From Chitinophaga pinensis (GTDB lineage Bacteria; Bacteroidota; Bacteroidia; NS11-12g; UBA9320): 64,000 bases of DNA. This document shows, one piece after another, positions 16,407-25,749 of this stretch (the stretch's first letter is position 1; every line of letters starts with the position of its first letter). A program made the translations under genes and the position numbers. The stretch spans positions 1 through 64,000 of the forward strand of contig CAMDSC010000011.1 of NCBI GenBank assembly GCA_945907065.1, given 5' to 3'. The notes below the pieces were generated by a model that saw only the letters and a list, made by a program, of their open reading frames with translations, made no database searches and was not told the DNA's origin.

Positions 16407-17957
16407 GTGGCTAACGAACTTTATATCGAAGTAACGCCGCAGGATGAAAAAATTGCCTTTTTACAAGACAAGCGACTTACAGAGTTTTACCAAGAAAAAA
16501 AAGGTAAAAACATTGTCGTTGGTGATATTTTTGTAGGTATAGTCAGGAAAATACTTCCTGGAAATAACGCTGCTTTTGTTAACATAGGTCTGGATAAAGA
16601 TGCTTTTGTTCATTATTCAGATTTAGGACCAAATATCAAGTCTTTTTCAAAATTTTCTCGAACAGGTTTACAAGGTGGTTTGACCGGAAACGGTTTGCAA
16701 AAGTTTCAATTTGAACCTGAAACATTAAAAACCGGAAACGTTTCGGAAGTACTCAAACGCAACCAACAAATTCTTGTACAGATTTTAAAGGAACCTATTT
16801 CATCTAAGGGCCCTCGTGCTACCGCAGAAATTACGGTAGCAGGATCATATTGTATTTTAATACCTTTTTATCATCATGTAAATATTTCTAAAAAAATAGT
16901 TGAACGTGCTGAGAGAAATAGATTAAAGGCAATTGTCCATAACCTAAAACCTGAAAATTTTGGAGTTGTTATCAGAACTGCGGCTCAAAATGTAGGAGAA
17001 GATATTCTAAAAAAGGACCTTGAAGAGCTATTAATTCGATGGAATAGCATGGTTAATCTTTTGAAAAATGCCAAGCAAGGAGATAAAGTTTTAGGTGAAC
17101 CATCATTTGCAATTTCAATTGTAAGAGATTATTTATCATTAGATCTCACTGGGATTTATACAAATGATCCTGAAAACTTCAAACAACTTGAAAAATATCT
17201 TGAAAATTCTCAATCGAATGCTTTCAAATCACTTAGACTGCATAAAGGCCAAGCTTCATTATTTGAGCATTTTGGAATAAATAAACAGCTAAAAACTAGT
17301 TTTGGCAAAACCGTATCCTTCTCAGGTGGCGCTTATTTAGTTATTGAACATACCGAAGCGTTACACGTTATTGATGTAAATAGTGGCTCCAATCATAATA
17401 AAGAAAATAGTCAGGAAGAAAATGCTTTACAAGTAAATCTAGAAGCGGCCAAAGAAATAGCAAGGCAAGTAAAATTGCGTGATATGGGTGGCATAATTGT
17501 GATTGACTTTATTGATACAAAGGAAAATAATCACAAAAAGCAAATTTTGAATGAACTTCAAGATGCAATGAAATCGGACAAGGCGAGTCATAATATTTTA
17601 CCTATGAGCAAGTTTTGTTTGGTTCAATTAACTCGAGAAAGAGTAAGACCTGAAACAAATATTATTACTGAAGAAAATTGCCCAATGTGTAAAGGTACCG
17701 GCTATGTGACCTCATCGCAAAATATAGAGGATGATATTGAGGCAAGTGTTAAATATCTAGCACATAGTCTCAACTTCAAAAATGTAAAAATTGTAACTCA
17801 TCCGTTTATAGCCGCGTATTTCAAAAAAGGAATTATTTCAAAACGATTTAAATGGAGAATGGATTTTAAAATAAATGTAAATATTGTAGCAGATTCATCA
17901 CTTCATTATGGAGAATTTCATATTTTTGATGAAAATGACGAAGAAATTAAACTGTAA
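16407..17957 (+). CDS. rng: Ribonuclease E/G family endoribonuclease
   Basis: A 516-residue protein starting at GTG (MANELYIEVTPQDEK). An S1 domain spans about 36-130 (GDIFVGIVRKILPGNNAAFVNIG). The catalytic DNase I-like region carries D323 (VIDVNSG) and the DFID motif at 367-370, the two metal-binding Asp of the family. The zinc-link CPMCKGTG follows near residue 432. Length and the lack of a long disordered tail fit RNase G rather than RNase E. It processes rRNA 5' ends and degrades mRNA. It follows the ribosomal peptide gene and precedes an OmpA gene by 13 bases. Confidence 0.95.
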   Translation: MANELYIEVTPQDEKIAFLQDKRLTEFYQEKKGKNIVVGDIFVGIVRKILPGNNAAFVNIGLDKDAFVHYSDLGPNIKSFSKFSRTGLQGGLTGNGLQKFQFEPETLKTGNVSEVLKRNQQILVQILKEPISSKGPRATAEITVAGSYCILIPFYHHVNISKKIVERAERNRLKAIVHNLKPENFGVVIRTAAQNVGEDILKKDLEELLIRWNSMVNLLKNAKQGDKVLGEPSFAISIVRDYLSLDLTGIYTNDPENFKQLEKYLENSQSNAFKSLRLHKGQASLFEHFGINKQLKTSFGKTVSFSGGAYLVIEHTEALHVIDVNSGSNHNKENSQEENALQVNLEAAKEIARQVKLRDMGGIIVIDFIDTKENNHKKQILNELQDAMKSDKASHNILPMSKFCLVQLTRERVRPETNIITEENCPMCKGTGYVTSSQNIEDDIEASVKYLAHSLNFKNVKIVTHPFIAAYFKKGIISKRFKWRMDFKINVNIVADSSLHYGEFHIFDENDEEIKL

Positions 17958-17970
17958 TTAAAATAATGTT

Positions 17971-18972
17971 ATGTATAAAATTCAAAGTTTTTCACTAATT
18001 CTATTAACTGTAATTACTTTATTATCGTGTGTTCCTCAACGCAAGTTTGCAGAACTTGAAACAAAATACAATAAATTAACAACTGATAAAAAAGCATGTG
18101 ATTCCATTAATGATGGATATGAAAAAGATGTTTTGAAATTAAAAGCAGACCTAGAAAAAACTAAAGATGAATTTGCTAAACTTTCATCAAATTTTACTGA
18201 GATGGAGTCATTGTATAATCGTGTAAAAAAAACGTATGACGAACTTACTTTAACCTATGAAAAACGTCTAGCAAGCGAATCTCTAACTAAAGATGAATTG
18301 AAAAAGAGTTTGCGTGAATTAGAAAGCAAGTTGGTAAAAAAAGAATTGGAACTAAATGAAAAAGAGGCCAATTTGATAAAAAAAGAAGAGGAAGCTAAAA
18401 AACTAAATGAAGATTTTTCGACAATAGAAAAGAGTTTGAAGGAACGTGAAGAAAAAGTCAAAGAACTTGAACAGTTGATAAAGTTAAAGGATGAAAGTGT
18501 AAATAAACTTAAAGAAACATTAACCAATGCCTTAATTGGATACAAAGAAAATGGACTTAATGTAACTTCAAGAGACGGAAAAGTATATGTTTCAGTAGAC
18601 GAAAAGTTGCTTTTTCAATCGGGTAAAGTAGATGTTGATCCAAATGGTAAAAAAGCTTTATTGAAACTTTGTGAAACCTTAAAAAGCAATATTGATTTTG
18701 ATATTTTAGTAGAAGGACATACCGACAATATGCCAATAAAAACGGCACGATTTGAAGATAATTGGGATTTAAGTGTATTAAGAGCTACTGCTATTACAAG
18801 AATAATGACCAAGGAAGGCAAAATTGATTCTAAAAAAATTATACCTGCCGGTAGAGGGGAAAACTTCCCTGTAGATAATGCAGATTCAAAAGAAGCAAGA
18901 GCAAAAAACAGAAGAATTGAGATAATAATAAGTCCGAGTTTGAAGGAAATAATGAACATACTTAATAAATAA
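17971..18972 (+). CDS. OmpA-family lipoprotein with long coiled coil
   Basis: A 333-residue outer-membrane lipoprotein. The signal ends in LLSC (Cys near residue 20), a long charged coiled coil covers about 25-180 (heptads rich in Lys, Glu and Leu), and an OmpA C-terminal peptidoglycan-binding domain covers 205-325 (VEGHTDNMPI, WDLSVLRATAITRIM, PAGRGENFPV, AKNRRIEI). It should tether the outer membrane to the cell wall. The coiled coil would act as a spacer. It lies between rng and rlmH with short gaps, suggesting one transcript. Confidence 0.92.
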   Translation: MYKIQSFSLILLTVITLLSCVPQRKFAELETKYNKLTTDKKACDSINDGYEKDVLKLKADLEKTKDEFAKLSSNFTEMESLYNRVKKTYDELTLTYEKRLASESLTKDELKKSLRELESKLVKKELELNEKEANLIKKEEEAKKLNEDFSTIEKSLKEREEKVKELEQLIKLKDESVNKLKETLTNALIGYKENGLNVTSRDGKVYVSVDEKLLFQSGKVDVDPNGKKALLKLCETLKSNIDFDILVEGHTDNMPIKTARFEDNWDLSVLRATAITRIMTKEGKIDSKKIIPAGRGENFPVDNADSKEARAKNRRIEIIISPSLKEIMNILNK

Positions 18973-18977
18973 TTTTA

Positions 18978-19451
18978 TTGAAAATAAAGCTTATTGCAAT
19001 TGGTAAAACAAACGGCGACTGGTTAATTAAAGGTATATCTGAATATCAAAACCGACTTACTCATTATACCAATTTTGAATTAATTGAAATACCGGATGTT
19101 AAAAATAGGGCCAACCTTTCAGTTGAAAAACTAAAAGAGGCAGAATTAACTGAATTGGAAAAGCATATTGACAAAGATTCATGCATAATTGCTCTAGATG
19201 AAAAAGGGAAACAATACACTTCAGAATTGTTTTCAGCATACATAGAAAAAAAAATGGTTGGCGGAACCAAACAATTAATTTTTATTATAGGGGGTGCATT
19301 TGGTACTTCTAATAAAATACTTGATAATTGTAATGACAAAATAGCACTGTCCCTTATGACTTATTCGCATCAAATGGTTCGTTTAATTTTTGTGGAACAA
19401 CTCTACAGAGCCTTTACCATCATTAAAAACGAGAAATACCATCATAAATAA
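18978..19451 (+). CDS. rlmH: 23S rRNA pseudouridine-1915 N3-methyltransferase RlmH
   Basis: A 157-residue SPOUT-class methyltransferase that modifies helix 69 of 23S rRNA in assembled ribosomes. Motifs: MKIKLIAIGKTNGDW at the N-terminus, ALDEKGKQYTSE, the SAM-binding knot FIIGGAFGTS, and the C-terminal ALSLMTYSHQMVRLIFVEQLYRA followed by YHHK. Length is exactly that of the family. It starts at TTG five bases after the OmpA gene. It is probably the last gene of the HU operon. Confidence 0.97.
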   Translation: MKIKLIAIGKTNGDWLIKGISEYQNRLTHYTNFELIEIPDVKNRANLSVEKLKEAELTELEKHIDKDSCIIALDEKGKQYTSELFSAYIEKKMVGGTKQLIFIIGGAFGTSNKILDNCNDKIALSLMTYSHQMVRLIFVEQLYRAFTIIKNEKYHHK

Positions 19452-19580
19452 GTCAAAAAATAAAGTGTGAATAAGTTCTGAATAAAAAATTGGCAACAAT
19501 TTTGCTTTAAGGACGTTATAATTTTAGGTTTGACCGAATAAAAATAAGAATAAATTAAATTAAGAATAGTATAAAATATT

Positions 19581-19823
19581 ATGGCAAAAGTTATTGACGA
19601 AAAAGGAAAAGTAGGGAGGCCTTCAACGAAGCCGGTTGAAAAGAAAAAAGCATATTACGTGAATGTAGTTGTAAAAAACCCGCATTTAGGAACAGTGAGC
19701 AATGTGTTGGTAAGCAGAGATTCAAAAAGTGAAGCAATGTTTTTACTAAGAAGGAGTTCTCAAGGTAGTGATTATTTAGGCTACTGGGATGGTAAATCGT
19801 ATGTAAAGGAAAATTTAAATTAA
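19581..19823 (+). CDS. Conserved-looking 80-aa protein, function unknown
   Basis: A small soluble protein. A basic, Pro-containing start (KVGRPSTKPVEKKK) is followed by a compact beta-rich segment (AYYVNVVVKNPHLGTVSNVLV) and SEAMFLLRRSSQGSDYLGYW. I do not recognise the family. It is monocistronic: a 129-base upstream gap with no clear promoter, and a strong terminator six bases after its stop. The GRPS motif resembles AT-hook cores (GRP), which could mean DNA binding, but this is weak. Confidence 0.65.
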   Translation: MAKVIDEKGKVGRPSTKPVEKKKAYYVNVVVKNPHLGTVSNVLVSRDSKSEAMFLLRRSSQGSDYLGYWDGKSYVKENLN

Positions 19824-19828
19824 AAACA

Positions 19829-19855
19829 TAAAGCACCTTCGGGTGCTTTTTTTAT
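19829..19855 (+). terminator. Intrinsic terminator with TTCG tetraloop
   Basis: AAAGCACC (19830-19837), loop TTCG, GGTGCTTT (19842-19849), then a T-run. It ends four bases before the TTG start of the MFS gene, so that gene must either be read from within or through the terminator or use a later start. Confidence 0.9.
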
Positions 19856-19858
19856 ATA

Positions 19859-21028
19859 TTGAATAATTCACTTTACACCCCACTTTTTTTTAAATTAACT
19901 TTCGGTTCGTTATTATTTTTTGGAAGTATGAATATGATACTTCCTGAGTTACCAGGATATCTAGATTCAATGGGAGGTAAAGACTATAAAGGTGCTATTA
20001 TAGGATTATTTACTCTTACAGCTTGTATTTCAAGGCCATTTAGCGGCCGATTAGCTGATACAGTAGGACGGATTCCTATAATTATGTTTGGCACTATCAT
20101 AGCTGTAATTACCAATTCATTATATATTATTGCTCCTACCATATTAGGATTTTTAATACTAAGACTCATTCATGGTTTAACGGTTGGTTTTAATTCAACA
20201 GGTGCTACAGCATACATTAGTGATATTGTTCCTAGCGAAAAAAGAGGGGAAGCAATGGGTTTTTTTGGATTGATGAATAATATTGGTGCAGGATTAGCAC
20301 CTTTGTTAGGTAGCTTTCTGACAAAAACTTATGGAATTAATTCTATGTTTCTTGCAGCTTCCTTTTTAGCTGCGGGTTCAGCTTTGATATTTTGGAAGAT
20401 GAATGAAACATTAAAAAGCAAACAACCATTTAAAATGAGTTTATTAAATCTTGAAAAAAAAGATTTAGCCGAAAAACGTGTTTGGTTACCTGCATTAATT
20501 ATGTTTCTTATGGTATTTTCTTACGGAACAGTTTTAACAGTTGGATTTGATTTAGCTGAACAATTAAATGCACCAAATAAGGGAATAATTTTGATGATAA
20601 TGACTTTATCCTCAATATTAATAAGGGTTATAGCCGGCAAATTTTCCGACCGGTTTGGGCGAAAAACCGCCATGTTATTTGGATTATTAACTTTGACAAT
20701 TGGTTTAGTTATGATGGCCGATGCCAAAGATTTATATCATTTGTATATTGGAACTTTTATTGTTGGGCTCGCTAATGGCATGAACAATCCTACCATTTTT
20801 GCCTGGGTAGCTGATTGGGGAAACCCTAAAAATACGGGTCGTGCAATTTCTACTTTATTTATTGCACTCGAAATCGGGGTTGGAATAGGTTCATTTATTT
20901 CCGCTGATATTTATAATAATAAATTGTCAAATATTCCTTTGGCCTTTTATATGGCTGCTGCATTGGCTTTTATTGCTGCTGTCATTTTAGTCTCAAAATG
21001 GAAATATAGACCAAAAATTATTTTCTAA
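19859..21028 (+). CDS. Major facilitator superfamily transporter
   Basis: A 389-residue inner-membrane transporter with 12 hydrophobic segments. MFS motif A is present twice, between TM2 and TM3 (GRLADTVGRIP) and in the second half (GKFSDRFGRKT). The overall form suggests the drug:H+ antiporter or arabinose-efflux-like branch; the substrate is unknown. The start is TTG at 19859, directly after the preceding terminator; a Met at residue 24 (MNMILPELPG) lies inside TM1 and is a poor alternative. The stop overlaps that of the convergent DUF2797 gene by four bases. Confidence 0.9.
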   Translation: MNNSLYTPLFFKLTFGSLLFFGSMNMILPELPGYLDSMGGKDYKGAIIGLFTLTACISRPFSGRLADTVGRIPIIMFGTIIAVITNSLYIIAPTILGFLILRLIHGLTVGFNSTGATAYISDIVPSEKRGEAMGFFGLMNNIGAGLAPLLGSFLTKTYGINSMFLAASFLAAGSALIFWKMNETLKSKQPFKMSLLNLEKKDLAEKRVWLPALIMFLMVFSYGTVLTVGFDLAEQLNAPNKGIILMIMTLSSILIRVIAGKFSDRFGRKTAMLFGLLTLTIGLVMMADAKDLYHLYIGTFIVGLANGMNNPTIFAWVADWGNPKNTGRAISTLFIALEIGVGIGSFISADIYNNKLSNIPLAFYMAAALAFIAAVILVSKWKYRPKIIF

Positions 21029-21837
21029 AACTCCAATGAAACTCGATAACCTGCATGGCTACGAATATTTATTACAAAACTGTTATCAATCATCCAATAT
21101 TGCCCTTTTATACCTGTTAGGGTTCCTTCTATTTCAGGGTTTGAATCCAGTTTTACACTTTTCACCTTTTCAGGATAACTAAGCACTGGATATTTTATAA
21201 GCATTTCTTCCGAATCGGTTTTTATCCATTGCTTTAATTCCTCAGGAATAAAATCAGCAAAATGGTTTCTTTCTTTTATTAAATCTACAGGTTCACCATC
21301 TGATTTTAACATTTTTTGCCAATTAGTTTTATCAGCTAAATGATTTTTTAAAGCAACTTCCACCAAACCCGCCGCTTGACGATAGGGAGTTTCAGCAATC
21401 ACTATGGCTTGGCTTGCTCCTTGATCTATCCATCTTGTAGGTACTTGCGTTGTTCGAGTCACTCCAATTTTTAAACCACTTGTATTACTTAAATAAGCGT
21501 AATGTGGCTGCATGTGGTGTGCCATTTCCCATTCATAATCGCGCAAGGCTATTCCTTCATGTATACGACTCAACTCAGGACGAATGATACTTGGTGACGC
21601 TTCCGGCGAATTCATGAAGGCATCATAACTCATTCCGTCACCAAAGGTTTTATTTATTTTTTTGCCAGTAACCACACAATGGATGGCATTTTCAAATGTG
21701 AGGCGAATTTTTTGACCTATCAATTCATTTAATGGAATATAATGATTGGGGGCTAAAACATTATAGAGCGGAAGTTGATATTGAACCACATCGCCCAATG
21801 CCGATTTCATTTTTCTAATATTTCCTGAGAGTTTCAT
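21025..21837 (-). CDS. DUF2797 protein
   Basis: A 270-residue cytoplasmic protein with the DUF2797 signatures: GQKIRLTFENAIHCVVTGKKI, IHEGIALRDYEWEMAHHMQPH, YLSNTSGLKIGVTRTTQVPT and RWIDQGASQAIVIAETPYRQAAGLVE. Members in other phyla carry Cys residues of a likely zinc site in the first third. Here only one Cys remains (HCVVTGKK) and the others are Ser, Met or Ala, so metal binding is unlikely. Biochemical role unknown. It lies three bases downstream of the M61 peptidase gene and is probably co-transcribed with it. Confidence 0.85.
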   Translation of the reverse strand: MKLSGNIRKMKSALGDVVQYQLPLYNVLAPNHYIPLNELIGQKIRLTFENAIHCVVTGKKINKTFGDGMSYDAFMNSPEASPSIIRPELSRIHEGIALRDYEWEMAHHMQPHYAYLSNTSGLKIGVTRTTQVPTRWIDQGASQAIVIAETPYRQAAGLVEVALKNHLADKTNWQKMLKSDGEPVDLIKERNHFADFIPEELKQWIKTDSEEMLIKYPVLSYPEKVKSVKLDSNPEIEGTLTGIKGQYWMIDNSFVINIRSHAGYRVSLEF

Positions 21838-21840
21838 ATA

Positions 21841-23604
21841 TTATTTTACCCAGAAATTATATAGAACTTTTTGTTCTTCCGTCACATTTTCCATTTTCAC
21901 CAACTTATAATTCACCGTTGGGTCTTTTTCAGGAACCACCTTTAAAGTTATTAATTTTCCCATGCGGCTAACTAACATTTCAGCTTCAATTCCTTCTTTT
22001 AATCGTGAAGTAAATTCATCAATATCACCATTCACGCGATATCCGTTTATTGCTATTATTTCATCGTTCACACTTAGTCCTGCTTTGCTTGCTGGGCGAT
22101 TTACCTCTACAAATTTTACAATCGTCTTGCCATTTTCCAATTTTGTATTTATTCCCAAAGGCATCTTGCCCGAAGGTTGATTTTTAAGTTCTACTCCTAC
22201 ATATTGCAAATATTTACCGTACTCAATAGGATTTGTTGTATAAACCATGTTTTGTAATAACTCCGTAAATGATGAACCTGCCACAGTTTCCAATGCTTTC
22301 GCAAATTCATCTTCAGTAAATCCGCGTTTTTTAGTTTTATAATACTCAGTGTAAAGCAATCGCATTACATCGTCCAGTTTTTTTTTGCCATTCGTGCGTT
22401 TTATTATTTCCAAATCAATAATCATGGAAGCCAACATGCCTTTTTGATAATAACTTATGGTGCTGTTATCACTGTTTTCATCGGCTATATAAAATTTTAT
22501 CCAAGCATCAAAACTACTTGCGGCTAAAGTTTGAACTTTTGCTCCCGGCAAATTTTCCATTTTGGTAATGGCAGTAGCCACTATTGCCAAATATTCTTCA
22601 TCCTTATAAATTTCACAACGCTTTAAAAATAAATCATCAAAGTAGGAAGTAATTCCTTCCATTATCCAAAGCATATTGGTGTAGTTTTCTTTGGTGTAAT
22701 CAAAAGGCCCCAACTCAATGGGACGAATCCGTTTCACATTCCAAAGGTGAAAATATTCGTGAGCTATCAGTCCTAAAAAGCTTTTATATTTTGCTTCATT
22801 ACTATAGGCCCAACGTTGAATCACCGAAGTTTGGCTGTTCAAATGTTCCAATCCTCCCCCACCCGATTCCACATTTTGTATAAAAATCACATACTCCGGT
22901 GATGGATGTTCACCCATCATTGAAATTTCCTTTTCGATTATTTTAGTAAAGTCGGCTTTAATTTTTACAACATCGTAATTACCTTCGCCTAACATAGCTA
23001 CGCGGTGTTTTATACCCCCAACCTCAAAATTTATAATTTCATGATTGCCCAATGCAAAAGGGCTATCGGCTAATAAATCATAGTTGTCAGCTGTAAAAAA
23101 ATTTGAGCCGGATTCAGGCAAAGCCACTGTTATATTTTTCCAGTTGGCTGGTTTGGTATAATTGATTTTACACTTTTGGTTTTGATAACCCTCGGCATAC
23201 ATAAATACCGAAACCCCATGAAGAAAAGCACAAAACTGATCTACATAACTGGTTCTAACGCCTTGCTCAAAAGCATAAACATTGTAAGTAACCGTAATTT
23301 TTGATACTCCTTTGTTAAAATTTACACGCCAAGTATATTTATTTATTTTCTCAACTACTAGTTTTTCATTGCCGGTAATTGCTTCAAGTCTTTCTATATT
23401 TCGGGCAAACTCGCGAACCTTATAGGAACCGGGAGTCCACACCGGCATAATAAAATCTGTAAACGTTCCCGAAGGTTTTTCAATTTCCATTTCTACTTGA
23501 ACAAAATGACTCTCAGGTTTTGGAAACGAAACCTTATAAATAACTTCTCCCTGCATTTTTGTGGCGGTAATTAATAATATGATTAAAAGTTTGAGCCTAT
23601 TCAT
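21841..23604 (-). CDS. M61 family (glycyl aminopeptidase-like) metallopeptidase with PDZ domain
   Basis: A 587-residue exported peptidase. A signal peptide covers about 1-19, a beta-sandwich N-terminal domain up to about residue 200, and the catalytic domain has the zinc motif HEYFH at 282-286 (LIAHEYFHLWNVKRIRP) with a downstream Glu helix (LWIMEGITSYFDDL) as third ligand. A PDZ domain lies at about 485-560 (RPASKAGLSVNDEIIAINGY). M61 enzymes cleave N-terminal Gly or Ala from peptides in the periplasm. The gene precedes the DUF2797 gene on the same strand. Confidence 0.93.
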   Translation of the reverse strand: MNRLKLLIILLITATKMQGEVIYKVSFPKPESHFVQVEMEIEKPSGTFTDFIMPVWTPGSYKVREFARNIERLEAITGNEKLVVEKINKYTWRVNFNKGVSKITVTYNVYAFEQGVRTSYVDQFCAFLHGVSVFMYAEGYQNQKCKINYTKPANWKNITVALPESGSNFFTADNYDLLADSPFALGNHEIINFEVGGIKHRVAMLGEGNYDVVKIKADFTKIIEKEISMMGEHPSPEYVIFIQNVESGGGGLEHLNSQTSVIQRWAYSNEAKYKSFLGLIAHEYFHLWNVKRIRPIELGPFDYTKENYTNMLWIMEGITSYFDDLFLKRCEIYKDEEYLAIVATAITKMENLPGAKVQTLAASSFDAWIKFYIADENSDNSTISYYQKGMLASMIIDLEIIKRTNGKKKLDDVMRLLYTEYYKTKKRGFTEDEFAKALETVAGSSFTELLQNMVYTTNPIEYGKYLQYVGVELKNQPSGKMPLGINTKLENGKTIVKFVEVNRPASKAGLSVNDEIIAINGYRVNGDIDEFTSRLKEGIEAEMLVSRMGKLITLKVVPEKDPTVNYKLVKMENVTEEQKVLYNFWVK

Positions 23605-23721
23605 GGCAGCGCGAAAATAAGGAATTGATTTGGAGATTTGGAAATTTGAAAATTTGAAAATTTAAACTTGGATTTAAATACCGAAATTTAAAGATGGTTT
23701 GTGACCAATATGATAAAAATT

Positions 23722-23789
23722 AACCACATAGGCATGCATAAACAAAGGTTTTCACATAGATTATATGTGGCTCTATGTTCTATGTGGTT
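23722..23789. repeat. Nested inverted repeat in the intergenic region
   Basis: AACCACATAG (23722-23731) and CTATGTGGTT (23780-23789) are perfect inverted repeats. Inside them CACATA (23753-23758) pairs with TATGTG (23764-23769). Similar CACATAG/CTATGTGG intergenic repeats are common in Bacteroidota genomes (recalled). The adjoining 23636-23665 is a run of short GAAAATTT-type repeats. No gene is seen in 23605-23821. Confidence 0.5.
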
Positions 23790-23821
23790 CAAAAAAAAAG
23801 AATACATTTGTTAAACAAATT

Positions 23822-25645
23822 ATGAAAAAATTAATACTCCTCGTGTCGCTTTTTATAAGCCTTTCCGCCTTTTCGCAAGCCAAATTCCAATTGGGTGTAA
23901 ATCTGGATGATAATGGAGCATTTGTAAATATTATAAACCACACGAACCGCTACAGCAATGCTACAAGCTATGATAGTTTGGGTTGGCCTAAGAGCAATTT
24001 TGATTTGGTATTATTGGATGGACGCCCAGCCACAGAATGGAATGGCACCATTGACGACCCCGAAACCTACCGCATTAATTACAGCGGACGTTACAAATGC
24101 AGTTTTAAAGGCATTGCCACTATTACCGCCACCGGCACAAGTGTAGCCATAGAAAACAAAACCTATGACACACCCTCCAATACCACCACCTTTGATTTTG
24201 TAATTGGAGGTTTTCCAAACGCCAATCATGGGTTAACATTTCTAAGTTTCAATGCCACACAGCGAACGGCTGCCAGTGCTGCAAATACTGGAATAACTAA
24301 CCTAAAAGTAAACCGCCCCGGTTATCCGCTTACTACCACAAAAATCTTTACTGATGAATTTATAAGCCTTTGCAAAGCCGCCGATTTTGCATGTTATCGT
24401 TATTACAATCTTCAAAATATATGGGATGGCGAACCTACCTACCCAGCTACCACCAAATGGGAAAACCGGAAAACTCCGTTGGATGCAAATCAAAAAAACA
24501 TGCAGGCCATAAATGGTAAAAGGGATGCCTGGTGCTGGGACTATATTGTGGAACTATCTAATATCTTAAAAAAAGATATTTGGATTAACGTTCACATGTC
24601 TTGCGATTCAAATTATGTAAGCAATCTTGCCAAATTTTTAAAACAAAAACTTGACCCAGCCATAAATATTTATATCGAAAATAGCAACGAAGTGTGGAGC
24701 CCAACCCAACTTACCCATGGGCCATACAATAAAGCACAAGCCGATTTTTATAAGATAACCTTCGACCAAAACTATGCCAGGCGGTGTGTGGAGCTTTCTA
24801 AATGGTTTGGCATGGTGTATGGAAGCAATGAAATAAATAAAAAAATAAGGGTCCTTGTGGCAGGGCAACAATCTTACCCTGGCCGAAGTGATAACCATCT
24901 GAACTATATAAAAAATACCTTTGGCGAACCAAAAAATTATATTTATGCCAACAGCACCGCTCTGTATTTTGGGTCAACAAATGCGAGTTCTACCGACCCA
25001 TTGGTGATTAATAACGGCATGATTGCGGACATCAATGGCCAAATTGCCACGAGTACCAATTTAGCTTACCGCCCTGTGCATATTACCAAAGCCAAAACCT
25101 GGGACCTGCCCGGTGGCTGCACCAGTTATGAAGGTGGCCCCCACTTGCCCGCAGGTGGAGGCACTACCAATCTTGCCAATCAAATACTGGCACACCGCAC
25201 CACCCAAATGCGCGATGCCATTGAGCTAAGTTATTTGGAGGGCTGGCGAAGCCTGGGCGGTGGACTGGCCATGTATTTTACCCTGTCATCGGCCTATAAC
25301 CGCTATGGTTGCTGGGGACTTACCGATGATTATACCAACCCCGAACGCAATTATAAAATGCAGGCCATGCGAAATATACTTAATAAAGCGGCTTCTATTT
25401 CCAAAACCAACGAATGGAAAATGATAAGCATTTATCCAAATCCTGCTGGCAATTATTTGGAAATAAACCTTGGCAATACTAACCCCTTGCCTAAAAAAAC
25501 GGAAATAGAAATTTGCAACTTATTGGGAGAAACCCTGATGCGAATGCCTGCTGAAGAAAATTCAAGAATCAGTATATCAGAATTACCCGCCGGAATGTAT
25601 TATTTAAAGATAGGTGAGATGATGGGTAGATTTGTTAAGGATTGA
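23822..25645 (+). CDS. T9SS-exported protein with glycoside hydrolase-like domain and C-terminal sorting domain
   Basis: A 607-residue secreted protein. A signal peptide (MKKLILLVSLFISLSAFSQ) starts at the ATG at 23822; the longer frame to 23765 only adds sequence before it. The centre contains IYIENSNEVWSPTQ, an Asn-Glu motif like the acid/base NE of clan GH-A glycosidases and of cellulose-binding-annotated proteins, preceded by WCWDYIVELSNIL. The last 75 residues (ISIYPNPAGNYLEINLG ... GMYYLKIGEMMGRFVKD) are a type A T9SS sorting domain, so it is exported by the T9SS and anchored or released at the surface. The substrate is unknown. Codons look richer in G+C than in neighbouring genes. Confidence 0.82.
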   Translation: MKKLILLVSLFISLSAFSQAKFQLGVNLDDNGAFVNIINHTNRYSNATSYDSLGWPKSNFDLVLLDGRPATEWNGTIDDPETYRINYSGRYKCSFKGIATITATGTSVAIENKTYDTPSNTTTFDFVIGGFPNANHGLTFLSFNATQRTAASAANTGITNLKVNRPGYPLTTTKIFTDEFISLCKAADFACYRYYNLQNIWDGEPTYPATTKWENRKTPLDANQKNMQAINGKRDAWCWDYIVELSNILKKDIWINVHMSCDSNYVSNLAKFLKQKLDPAINIYIENSNEVWSPTQLTHGPYNKAQADFYKITFDQNYARRCVELSKWFGMVYGSNEINKKIRVLVAGQQSYPGRSDNHLNYIKNTFGEPKNYIYANSTALYFGSTNASSTDPLVINNGMIADINGQIATSTNLAYRPVHITKAKTWDLPGGCTSYEGGPHLPAGGGTTNLANQILAHRTTQMRDAIELSYLEGWRSLGGGLAMYFTLSSAYNRYGCWGLTDDYTNPERNYKMQAMRNILNKAASISKTNEWKMISIYPNPAGNYLEINLGNTNPLPKKTEIEICNLLGETLMRMPAEENSRISISELPAGMYYLKIGEMMGRFVKD

Positions 25646-25702
25646 GAATTAAAGGGAGATAAACTGTGAATAATATCTTATCAACTTCGCTTCTTATAAT
25701 AG

Positions 25703-25710
25703 TAGGTTTG
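25703..25710 (+). promoter_or_regulatory. Possible -7 promoter element of the DpnI-like gene
   Basis: TAGGTTTG fits TAnnTTTG exactly, 39 bases before the ATG. No clear TTTG is seen 19-21 bases upstream, so the promoter is only partly supported. Confidence 0.4.
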
Positions 25711-25749
25711 AAACTTTGACTTTAAAGGGATGATAGTAAAAGTCCACTC

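Noticed and set aside
23636-23670. GAAATTTGAAAATTTG run as a possible CRISPR or satellite array
   Set aside because: Units are short, uneven and without spacers; simple AT-rich sequence.
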